A stretch of 64,000 nucleotides of DNA from JAPUME01 sp027294185 (lineage in GTDB: Bacteria > Acidobacteriota > Terriglobia > UBA7540 > JAPUME01): positions 1,860,001 to 1,924,000 of the forward strand of contig CAUVWZ020000002.1 in the NCBI GenBank assembly GCA_963555835.3, in the 5' to 3' direction. The position numbers and the translations under genes were made by a program. This document shows, in pieces, positions 34,407-41,630 of this stretch (its first letter is position 1; the number at the start of each line of letters is the position of its first letter). The notes beneath the pieces are model-generated. The model was not told where the DNA came from. It did no database searches and was given only the letters and a program-made list of their open reading frames with translations.

Positions 34407-35303
34407 CTAGCCTTCTTCCGAAAAATACTCCCCCATCTTCGGCCTGAGAAAGGCCACCGAGGCGCGCAGATCGTCCATCCCACCCACGCCGTCTTCAATG
34501 GAAATCCAGCCCTGAAAACCCACCTCACGCAGGATCGAAAAGATTCGGTCATAATCATTCAAACCGCGGCCGATGACTCCGTGGGCGAGGATATCCGGGT
34601 AATTTACGGCAGGGGCGGATTGAGCCAGCTCTTCGGCCGTGTGACCGGGTTTAAGATACCGGTCGCTGGCATGCATACTGACGATTCGGTGCTTGACGGC
34701 CTCTAGAATATCGATCGGGTCTTCGCCGGCCAGCAACGCATTCGAAGGGTCGTAGTTTACGCCCAGCCAGGGGCTCGGAACCCCGTCCAGTATCTCCACA
34801 AAGACATCCAGTTTCTGGGCAAACTCGGGATAATGCCAGTAATTGTCCTTGTAGTGATTCTCCATGGCCAGAATGACATTCTTCTGCTCGGCATATTCGA
34901 CCAGTTCCCGCAGGCACCCGGTCACCCATCGCACGCCGTCCGAGCGAGAAACCTCCGGGAACCGTTGCCCGGAAAGCACACGGCAGGTCTTCCCGCCGAA
35001 AAAAGCCACCAGGTCGATCCAGGCTTTCTCTTTTTCTATTTGTTGTCTTCTCTTTTCGGGGTCCGGGTGGGTGAAATCCGGTGAACAGCAGAGCATGGGC
35101 ATCTGGAGCTTGCGAGCTTCGAGAGCCTTTCGAACTTTCTCGAGGTAGGGCCTGTCCCGGCTCTCGAGGAAGCCGTCGTAGAACTCCAGCCCCTCGATCT
35201 CCAATTCACCGCCGAGCTCGATCCAATCGAAAAGCGACATGGATCGCGTGACGCACAAATCGTCCATGAACCCCTTGGGAAACGCGGCCAGTTGGACATT
35301 CAT
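34407..35303 (-). CDS. Sugar phosphate isomerase/epimerase (xylose-isomerase-like TIM barrel)
   Basis: The 298-aa product has the AP_endonuc_2/xylose isomerase-like TIM barrel, with metal-ligand segments VILAMENHYKD (Glu and His), LGVNYDPSNAL (Asp), IVSMHASDR (His) and GWISIEDGVGG (Glu). Such enzymes isomerise or epimerise ketoses with a divalent metal. It is the third gene of an operon with a zinc dehydrogenase and an HPS/KGPDC-like enzyme, so it probably works on a sugar or sugar phosphate made or used by them. UlaE-like L-xylulose-5-phosphate epimerase is one possibility. Confidence 0.85.
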   Translation of the reverse strand: MNVQLAAFPKGFMDDLCVTRSMSLFDWIELGGELEIEGLEFYDGFLESRDRPYLEKVRKALEARKLQMPMLCCSPDFTHPDPEKRRQQIEKEKAWIDLVAFFGGKTCRVLSGQRFPEVSRSDGVRWVTGCLRELVEYAEQKNVILAMENHYKDNYWHYPEFAQKLDVFVEILDGVPSPWLGVNYDPSNALLAGEDPIDILEAVKHRIVSMHASDRYLKPGHTAEELAQSAPAVNYPDILAHGVIGRGLNDYDRIFSILREVGFQGWISIEDGVGGMDDLRASVAFLRPKMGEYFSEEG

Positions 35304-35348
35304 CAGGGGTGAACCTCCTGGCCTTCAGGCCAATCGTCGGAGAGGGGC

Positions 35349-36413
35349 TTAGGATTCCTGAGGCTTGAGGACCGCTTTGACGATCTGACGGGTGTGCATG
35401 TCCTCGATGCAGCCCTGCCAGTCTTTCAAGGGCGCGATCCTCCCCGCCAGCGGCGCCACGCGGATTTTCCCTTCTGCCAGCAGGGCGATGACATTCTCCC
35501 AGATGGGATAGTTGTGGCTGAAGCATCCTTGCAGGGTCACAGCCTTCTGAACCAGGGGGTCGAGGGAGAAATCAAGCGGCGTCGGCCCCCAACCTACTTT
35601 TGTGATGCGCCCCGCCGGGCGGACGATTGCCAATGCCTGCTTAAGAGCCGCTGAGTGGCCCGTGGCGTCAACCACTACCTGAGCGCCTAACCCATCCCCG
35701 ATGGCACGGAATCTCTCGATGGGATTTTCCGCTTCCACATCGATCGTGAGGTCGGCCCCGAGCTCCCTCGCCAACTCCAACCTTGGGCGGTCGGCGGCGA
35801 CACCGAGCATTACGAGCGGACTTGCTCCGCAAATCCTGGCCATCTGGAGACAGAGCAGTCCGATCGGTCCCGGCCCCATCACTGCCACCGATTCTCCCGG
35901 TTGGATGTGGGATTTGACGGCCACGGCGTTATAAGCGACGCAGGAGGGCTCCGTCATGGCCGCATCGTCAAAACTCAGTTTCCGCGGCAGGCGGTGCAGG
36001 CAACGCGCCGGAACGTTCACGTACTGCGCCATCCCCCCGTCCGCTAAAACGCCGAATCCCAGCCGCTTGGAACAAAGATTGTATTCGCCGGCAAGACAGT
36101 AGGGGCAAGCGCCGCAGATACGCGCGGCGGTTTCCGAAACCACCCGATCTCCCTCGGCGAAGCCGTGAACATTTTTCCCTTTCCGGGCCACAATCCCGCA
36201 GAATTCATGACCGAGAATTACCGGTACGTTGACCTTCCAGCTTTGCGTGTTGTGGTACTGGTGAACCTCGCTCCCGCAGACACCCACGGCCTGGACGGCA
36301 AGCAGAACCTGGTCGGGGAGGATTTCCGGAATCGGCTGCTCGCGCAGCTCGACGGCCTTCTTTCCGATTGCGTAGTGCACTACCGCGGGCATGCTGGAAT
36401 TCGCTTTGGCCAT
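35349..36413 (-). CDS. Zinc-dependent medium-chain dehydrogenase (sorbitol/threonine dehydrogenase-like)
   Basis: The 354-aa product has the catalytic zinc ligands in VGVCGSEVH and GHEFCG, the structural zinc site CGACPYCLAGEYNLC and the NAD-binding motif VAVMGPGPIGLLCLQMA. The start at 36413 is directly preceded by AAGGA and lies seven bases after the stop of the HPS-like gene; a second Met at 36392 is possible. Related enzymes oxidise polyols, galactitol-phosphate or L-threonine. The neighbours favour a sugar or sugar-phosphate substrate. Confidence 0.88.
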   Translation of the reverse strand: MAKANSSMPAVVHYAIGKKAVELREQPIPEILPDQVLLAVQAVGVCGSEVHQYHNTQSWKVNVPVILGHEFCGIVARKGKNVHGFAEGDRVVSETAARICGACPYCLAGEYNLCSKRLGFGVLADGGMAQYVNVPARCLHRLPRKLSFDDAAMTEPSCVAYNAVAVKSHIQPGESVAVMGPGPIGLLCLQMARICGASPLVMLGVAADRPRLELARELGADLTIDVEAENPIERFRAIGDGLGAQVVVDATGHSAALKQALAIVRPAGRITKVGWGPTPLDFSLDPLVQKAVTLQGCFSHNYPIWENVIALLAEGKIRVAPLAGRIAPLKDWQGCIEDMHTRQIVKAVLKPQES

Positions 36414-36420
36414 TCCTTTT

Positions 36421-37086
36421 TTAACTCCGAATGCGGGTGACGATTTCCCGCAGAATCGCTTCCAGATCATTTCCCGCAGGCTTGAAGGCGTCAGAATCGA
36501 TCACCAGCGGCGCACCCAGCACGACGAGTGGCGCGCCGAGCTTCGGCATCTGGATCGCCTGTTCGATCGTCAACCCACCGACCGCCTGGACGGGAATCCC
36601 GACCGCCTTGACCACGTCGGCCAGCTCATCCAGAGGACTCAGCCCTTTGATCTCGCGCCTTTCGTCGTAGCCGACGTGGTGGATGATAAAATCCACGCCG
36701 ATCTCTTCCATCATCCGCGCGCAAGCGGCCTTGTCCTCTGCGCCCAGATCATCGCCCATCACCTTGAGGCCGTAATCTTTTGCCGCCTCGACGACGACGC
36801 GCAGAGTCGCCGGATGCGCCCGGGCCATGACAACCACATGCGTCGCGCCCGCCCTGGCGGCAAGTTCCGCCTCAAGATATCCACCGTCCATGATCTTCAG
36901 GTCGGCGACGATCGGATGGGTCGGGAACTCATCCCGCAGCGCCCGGACGGAATGTAACCCCTCGGCCAGCACCAACGGAGTTCCCGCCTCCAGCCAATCG
37001 ACACCGGCGCGAACAGCCATATGCGCTGTTTCCAGCGCTTCGGGGATGCTGGTGAGGTCTAAAGAGATCTGGACTTTAGGTTCCAT
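36421..37086 (-). CDS. 3-hexulose-6-phosphate synthase / 3-keto-L-gulonate-6-phosphate decarboxylase family
   Basis: The 221-aa protein belongs to the OMP-decarboxylase superfamily: it has the D-x-K-x-x-D motif as Asp62-Lys64-Asp67 (VADLKIMDGG) and the VQAVGGLT phosphate-binding segment. HPS condenses formaldehyde with ribulose-5-phosphate; UlaD/KGPDC decarboxylates 3-keto-L-gulonate-6-phosphate. Sequence reading alone cannot separate them. No hxlB (PHI) gene is adjacent. ATG 37086 is used; a TTG precedes it. It is the first gene of the sugar-phosphate operon and follows ccmD by 117 bp. Confidence 0.83.
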   Translation of the reverse strand: MEPKVQISLDLTSIPEALETAHMAVRAGVDWLEAGTPLVLAEGLHSVRALRDEFPTHPIVADLKIMDGGYLEAELAARAGATHVVVMARAHPATLRVVVEAAKDYGLKVMGDDLGAEDKAACARMMEEIGVDFIIHHVGYDERREIKGLSPLDELADVVKAVGIPVQAVGGLTIEQAIQMPKLGAPLVVLGAPLVIDSDAFKPAGNDLEAILREIVTRIRS

Positions 37087-37203
37087 CAAGGTCAGAACTC
37101 CAGCCTAACACGGGTGGGGAGACTTCCAAAGAAATAGGAATCCGCGTCGATCGGGAGCCGCCAGGTTGCGGGCGCAACCGAGGGACAAACCAAGGCAAGA
37201 GGA

Positions 37204-37365
37204 CTAGGATTCCGTCGAACTTTCCGACCCGGCCCTTTTCATCTCGTCTCTTAACCGTTTGAGCTCTCCCAGGAGCTTCCCCTGCCGCCGGAAGATTTGG
37301 ACCAGAAAGACACAAAGCACCGCCCAGATCAGCATGTAGGCCGCAACCAGATAATTCATTCCCAT
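37204..37365 (-). CDS. ccmD: CcmD-like heme exporter small subunit, 53 aa
   Basis: This short gene starts at ATG 37365, nine bases after the ccmC stop. The product reads MGMNYLVAAYMLIWAVLCVF, one membrane helix, then a basic helical tail (RRQGKLLGELKRLRDEMK). This is the typical form of CcmD, which holds holo-CcmE in complex with CcmABC and helps its release. A second Met at residue 3 is an alternative start. It is placed exactly where ccmD is expected. Confidence 0.85.
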   Translation of the reverse strand: MGMNYLVAAYMLIWAVLCVFLVQIFRRQGKLLGELKRLRDEMKRAGSESSTES

Positions 37366-37374
37366 CCGTATCCT

Positions 37375-38079
37375 CTACTTTGAAGCTAAAATGACCATCC
37401 GCCGGCGAAGTGAAAAGATCTCCTTCTCCACACTTCGAAGCGTAAAGACCTGCCAGAGCAGGAAAGAAAACAGAGCCAGAAAAGCGCCCAACGTCACCCA
37501 CAGGGCGGTGTACATCTGCGGGTCCAGCCCCGAACCTTCGCCGCCCAAGATTACCGGCGCCGGGTGATGCGTTCTCCACCAACGAATCGAAAAATAGACG
37601 ATGGGCACGTCGATAAAACCGATGATGCCCACCACGGCCCCCAGCGTGGCCGACCGGCCCGACTCCTCAAAAAAGTGCCGGACGGACAGGTAAGACGCGT
37701 AAAGCAGCCACAGCGCAAAGGTGGAGGTAATCCGCGCATCCCAGGGCCACCAGAGCCCCCAGACCGGCTTCGCCCACAGAGGCCCGGTGATCAACACCAG
37801 GCTGCAAAACATGAATCCTACCTCACCCGCTCCGTGCGCCAGGCTGTCCATCTTCGGGCTGCGCTTGATGAGATAACCCAGGCTTCCCACAAAAATCACA
37901 AAGTAGGCGAGAAAGGCGATCCAGGCCGAAGATACGTGGAAGTAGAAAATCCGCTGCACCGGCCCCATTGAGGCTTCCTCCGGCGCGTAAATAAAAGCCA
38001 TGTAGAGCGCCACGGGCATCGAGCCCATCACAAGAAGTAGAAGCAGCCTGGATGAAAGGCTGCGAGATTCTCCCGACAT
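37375..38079 (-). CDS. ccmC: Heme lyase/exporter subunit CcmC
   Basis: The 234-aa polytopic membrane protein has the Trp-rich heme-handling motif WGLWWPWDARIT and two conserved His sites (FYFHVSSAW and SLAHGAGEVG), six helices in all. CcmC attaches heme to CcmE in the periplasm. GGAGG lies five bases upstream of the ATG, and the ccmB stop abuts it (TGAATG), so the two are translationally coupled. Confidence 0.94.
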   Translation of the reverse strand: MSGESRSLSSRLLLLLVMGSMPVALYMAFIYAPEEASMGPVQRIFYFHVSSAWIAFLAYFVIFVGSLGYLIKRSPKMDSLAHGAGEVGFMFCSLVLITGPLWAKPVWGLWWPWDARITSTFALWLLYASYLSVRHFFEESGRSATLGAVVGIIGFIDVPIVYFSIRWWRTHHPAPVILGGEGSGLDPQMYTALWVTLGAFLALFSFLLWQVFTLRSVEKEIFSLRRRMVILASK

Positions 38080-38751
38080 TCACTCCTCCATCACGTATCT
38101 GAAAAGCAGGTATGATGCCGTCGTAAAGATTATGCTAAAGGAAAAAAGCAGCCGAATCCAGTCCGCGTATTCGGCCACAGGTTGCGCCCGCAGGGCCCCG
38201 GCGGTGCTCTCCATGGCGGCGATAAAGACCGGCACCGCCACAGGGAAGTGCAGGATGGGCAGCATCACCTCCCTCATGCGCGTGTTCACCGCGATGGCGG
38301 CAAACAACGTCCCCACGGCCACGTAACCGAATGTCCCAAGGAAAACAACCAGCAGCAACCATCCGTTGATCGATTTGAAGGGGAGGTTGTACCAGATGAC
38401 GGCAAGAAACAGCACCACCATCTCCGCAACCAGGATGAACAGCAGATTCGCCAGAACCTTTCCCAGGTAGATGATCCCCGGGTCCATCGGGGCCAGCATG
38501 ATCGCCTCCAGGCAACCGTTCTCCTTTTCCGTGGCGAAGGAACGGTTGCAGCCCCACACTCCTGAAAAGGCAAACGCCACCCAGAGCAGGCCGGGCAGGA
38601 GGCGAAGCGACTCCGCCCGGGTCGGGTCGAAACCGAAATTGAAGATGAAGATGATGACGATGCTGAACAGGCACACCGTTACCAGAGTCTCGCGGCTTCG
38701 CCACTCAAGCCTCAGGTCCTTGAGAAATACGGCTGCAATTTTTCCCAGCAT
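38080..38751 (-). CDS. ccmB: Heme exporter ABC permease CcmB
   Basis: The 223-aa protein has six membrane helices and the CcmB pattern: FLKDLRLEWRSRETL at the N-terminus, EKENGCLEAIMLAPMDPGIIYLGK and a final ADWIRLLFSFSIIF helix. It forms the CcmAB transporter, whose ATP hydrolysis releases holo-CcmE from CcmC. It lies between ccmA and ccmC and is coupled to the latter. The ribosome-binding site is weak. Confidence 0.93.
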   Translation of the reverse strand: MLGKIAAVFLKDLRLEWRSRETLVTVCLFSIVIIFIFNFGFDPTRAESLRLLPGLLWVAFAFSGVWGCNRSFATEKENGCLEAIMLAPMDPGIIYLGKVLANLLFILVAEMVVLFLAVIWYNLPFKSINGWLLLVVFLGTFGYVAVGTLFAAIAVNTRMREVMLPILHFPVAVPVFIAAMESTAGALRAQPVAEYADWIRLLFSFSIIFTTASYLLFRYVMEE

Positions 38752-38800
38752 CGTTTAATGCACCAAACCAGATTTGCCGAAAAGGTTATGCTCGCAAAGA

Positions 38801-39481
38801 TTACGGCGAAACTGCCGGCTGCGGCTGTCCCTGCTGCAGCGAAACCGGCCCGTCACTCACAACCCGTCCTGCGTCGAGCCGCAGAAGGCGGTCCGCCACC
38901 GCTGCGCCGCGCTCAAAGCTATGAGTAGCAACCAGGATACATTTCCCTTTCGCTTTTTCCGCGCGCAGCCGCTCGATCAGCAGTTTGACCGTCCCTTCGT
39001 CCAACCCCGTAAACGGTTCGTCGAGCAACAGGATTTCAGGATCGTGAAGCAAGGCCCGCGCCAGCGAAACCCGCTGCTGCAATCCGCGAGACAGGTTCCG
39101 CACCGGATCGTCCGCCCGCCCGCCGAGGCCGAAAAAATCCAGCAACTCCTCGCCCACCCTGTTTCCTTCGGCCAGTCCGAAAAGCTTTCCGAAGAAAGAG
39201 AGATTCTCGCGAGGCGTGAGATCACGGTAGAGAAAACTGTCGTGAGAAACAAAGCCCATCACCCGCCGGTAGTCCTCCTCCCGGCCACTCAGAGGCTTCC
39301 CTCTCCAGCGGAAGTCGCCTTCGGTGGGCCGCAGCAGAGAAGCAAGCACGCGAAGCAGAGTAGTCTTCCCCGCTCCGTTCGGTCCGTAAAGGAGAATCGA
39401 TTCGGCGGGAGATACTTTCAGGTGGACGTCCGCCAGGGCGGAAGTGAATCCGTAAAACTTCCAGACTCCTCGGAATTCCAA
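38801..39481 (-). CDS. ccmA: Heme exporter ABC ATPase CcmA
   Basis: The 226-aa ATPase has Walker A GPNGAGKTT, the signature NLSRGLQQRVSLARALL and Walker B ILLLDEPFTGLD, followed by the H-loop Thr-His-Ser. It powers the CcmABCD complex. The start given is TTG 39481. It has no nearby ribosome-binding site. An ATT codon in frame at 39502 lies eight bases after GGGAGG and would add seven residues that fit family N-termini (PLLEFRGV). The true start may therefore be this rare codon. Confidence 0.9.
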   Translation of the reverse strand: MEFRGVWKFYGFTSALADVHLKVSPAESILLYGPNGAGKTTLLRVLASLLRPTEGDFRWRGKPLSGREEDYRRVMGFVSHDSFLYRDLTPRENLSFFGKLFGLAEGNRVGEELLDFFGLGGRADDPVRNLSRGLQQRVSLARALLHDPEILLLDEPFTGLDEGTVKLLIERLRAEKAKGKCILVATHSFERGAAVADRLLRLDAGRVVSDGPVSLQQGQPQPAVSP

Positions 39482-39595
39482 AAGAGGGGTTTCGGCAGGA
39501 ATTTTTCGGGCCTCCCTGAAATCCAGCCCACCAGGGCTGGGTTCGCTGCTCCGGCCCTCCAGTCTATCACTCTCAATACGAAATGAGAGAGACGA

Positions 39596-40648
39596 TTACT
39601 TCCTGGAAACGTCGCGTCCGGCCCGCAGCAGAGAGAAGGCAGCGCTGCCGATTAGAAGCAGGGACATCAAAACCACCAACATCACTTTCCTTTGGTCCAC
39701 GGCATTGGGAATATCGATGACTCCGCCGCCACCGTCGCCACTCTCGCCGGAACCAGCGCTCGTTTCACTCACGGGACCCGCCTCTCCCTCCAGGTGCAGC
39801 TCCAAGGGAGAATCGGGTTTGAGTCCCGTCGCCACCCAACGCGCCATTCCAGTGGAGGCGTCCGGCCCCGCGGAAGTCAGGATGGGTGAGGTGACTCGCA
39901 GGTCTGAGGGGGAAATCCGAGCCTCAACACGGTCAATCTCGAAGGGTACACGGTCTCGCAGGGCGTAATGGGCTGAGGCGTAATCTCCTTCATAGGAGAC
40001 ATGAACTACGGTGATTCCGGGCTTGAGGGGATAAAAGATGCGGAATTCTCCCGCCTCGCCCGTGGGCTCGGGGTCCTGGGGTAAGGGGAGATTCATAACA
40101 CCGGTGGCGGTAATGGTGGGCACGAGGCTCGTCGCCGGGTCCAAGCGAATGCTGAAGGTTCCCGTGGGGGCGGAAAACACTCGGTTGCCTCGGTTCTCCA
40201 TCTCATAGGCTTCCTGCACCTGGATTTTCTGGCCCCGAGCCTGCAGCAGGATTTGCACCTGCCGCACCCGCACAGCGTCGGATGATTCCGTCGTGTCGTA
40301 AACCTCGATTACAGTTTCTTCCGCCCGGCCGCTCGACAGGGTTAAGGGAACGTCGTAGCGAACTCTTTTGTAAAACAGGTTGAGCAGGTACACGCCGTCG
40401 GCGAGGGTTTCCCCCTCCGCGATTGAGAATCTTCCCTCGCCGTCAGTAACAAAGGTATGTACGGTCCGCATGCCTTCGTGAATCGAAACCAGGTCCACCC
40501 TCTGTCCGGGTACAGACCTGTTGGACGATTTCTCGACCACTCTGCCTCGAATTTCCGCCTGCTGTGCTCCCAGGGGGACGGCCAGAATACAAAGGACACC
40601 GAACAGACCCAACCAATTCCTGGCTTTCCGGCAGGAGGGGTACTTCAT
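39596..40648 (-). CDS. Exported protein with carboxypeptidase-regulatory-like domain and C-terminal membrane anchor, 350 aa
   Basis: ATG 40648 starts a signal peptide (NWLGLFGVLCILAVPLGAQQ). Residues about 30-115 look like a CarboxypepD_reg beta sandwich (AEIRGRVVEKSSNRSVPGQRVDLV, DGEGRFSIAEGETLADGVYLL). A longer beta-rich domain, a Gly/Ser-rich linker and a C-terminal helix with basic stop-transfer (VLMSLLLIGSAAFSLLRAGR) follow. The layout places it in the periplasm on the inner membrane. It lies within the ccm locus, so a role in apocytochrome or heme handling is possible but unproven. An alternative start lies 27 bp upstream. Confidence 0.75.
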   Translation of the reverse strand: MKYPSCRKARNWLGLFGVLCILAVPLGAQQAEIRGRVVEKSSNRSVPGQRVDLVSIHEGMRTVHTFVTDGEGRFSIAEGETLADGVYLLNLFYKRVRYDVPLTLSSGRAEETVIEVYDTTESSDAVRVRQVQILLQARGQKIQVQEAYEMENRGNRVFSAPTGTFSIRLDPATSLVPTITATGVMNLPLPQDPEPTGEAGEFRIFYPLKPGITVVHVSYEGDYASAHYALRDRVPFEIDRVEARISPSDLRVTSPILTSAGPDASTGMARWVATGLKPDSPLELHLEGEAGPVSETSAGSGESGDGGGGVIDIPNAVDQRKVMLVVLMSLLLIGSAAFSLLRAGRDVSRK

Positions 40649-40686
40649 CTCAAAATCCTGAATAAAATTGCCCATGGACAAGTATC

Positions 40687-41118
40687 TCACGCAGAGGCAT
40701 CTGTCAGGCGGGTCCCGCACTCCGGGCAGAACTTGCCCTTTCGAGAGGTTGGGGTCCCGCATAGAGGGCAGAGGCGTGCGGCACTCGCCGCAGGCGAAGG
40801 AAGGCGAACTTCGGCAACCTGCCGGGGAGCAGGGGACTTCGACGAGAGATCCAACTCCTGGGCCATCAAATCTCCCGCCTCGGTCATATAATCCTGGCGC
40901 GTGCGCTGATAATCTTCCTGGGAGAGCTTCCCCGCCTGATATTCAAACTCCAGGTCTTCGACATTTTCGTAGATCACCTTTCGTTGCTCTTCCAAGTGAA
41001 CGGCTGGGGTAACGTCGGGCGCAAGGATGTCTTCGCCCGCGCGCGCCCGTCCGTAAAGCGGCGCCAGGACGTAGATGATAACAACCGCAAGCAAGATAAC
41101 GGCAAATGTCAGCGCCAT
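40687..41118 (-). CDS. CcmI-like N-terminal helix protein with C-terminal zinc ribbon, 143 aa
   Basis: An N-terminal membrane helix (about 3-20) is followed by VIYENVEDLEFEYQAGKLSQEDYQ, the pattern of the CcmI N-terminal cytoplasmic loop. Instead of TPR repeats, the protein ends in a double zinc ribbon with CPLCGTPTSRKGKFCPECG. CcmI binds apocytochrome for heme ligation. This shortened form lacks the periplasmic part, so it may be a diverged subunit or a regulator. It lies between ccmH and the carboxypeptidase-regulatory-like gene, in the same direction. Confidence 0.75.
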   Translation of the reverse strand: MALTFAVILLAVVIIYVLAPLYGRARAGEDILAPDVTPAVHLEEQRKVIYENVEDLEFEYQAGKLSQEDYQRTRQDYMTEAGDLMAQELDLSSKSPAPRQVAEVRLPSPAASAARLCPLCGTPTSRKGKFCPECGTRLTDASA

Positions 41119-41142
41119 TGTTTCAGAAGGGGGTCGAGGAAA

Positions 41143-41601
41143 TCACCCGGAGAAGTTTTTCAGTTCCTTCTCCACTTTCTTAAGAATCGCAGGATCAAGA
41201 TTCTCGGAGGACCGGGCAGGGACCAGGGCCGATTTCTTCTTCAGCACGAAAACCACACGGCCTGCCACAATCAGACCGAGTCCCCCTGCCAGGATCGGCA
41301 GGATCCAAACCAGGAGGTTGAACCCTTCCGCCGGAGGAGTGGCAAGGACCTTGACGCCGTACTTGATCATGAAATTCTGGACAATCTCGTTTTCATTTTT
41401 CCCCTCCGCCAGCGATTGCTCGATGTCTTGCGTCATCTCAGCCCGGGAAGAGCACCCATGCATGCCGCAATTCCCCAGCAGGTAGCCACAGTTGCCGCAC
41501 TGGCACAGCAACTGCGCACCGAGATCATCGACCACGTCGGAACGCATCGCTCGTGGCCAGAGCATGGTCAGCATAACCAGAAGGATTGCGATTCGGGACA
41601 T
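41143..41601 (-). CDS. ccmH: Cytochrome c maturation protein CcmH, Cys-rich variant
   Basis: The 152-aa protein has a signal peptide, a small three-helix periplasmic domain and one membrane helix (about 106-126), as in CcmH/NrfF. The redox site is not the common LRCxxC but LLCQCGNCGYLLGNCGMHGC with cysteines at 33, 35, 38, 45 and 50. CcmH reduces apocytochrome disulfides before heme attachment by CcmF. It lies 29 bp after ccmF. Cys-rich CcmH forms exist in some other phyla, but the exact role of the extra cysteines is open. Confidence 0.87.
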   Translation of the reverse strand: MSRIAILLVMLTMLWPRAMRSDVVDDLGAQLLCQCGNCGYLLGNCGMHGCSSRAEMTQDIEQSLAEGKNENEIVQNFMIKYGVKVLATPPAEGFNLLVWILPILAGGLGLIVAGRVVFVLKKKSALVPARSSENLDPAILKKVEKELKNFSG

Positions 41602-41630
41602 GGTTTCCCTACGAAGCCTGCTGCGGGTTG

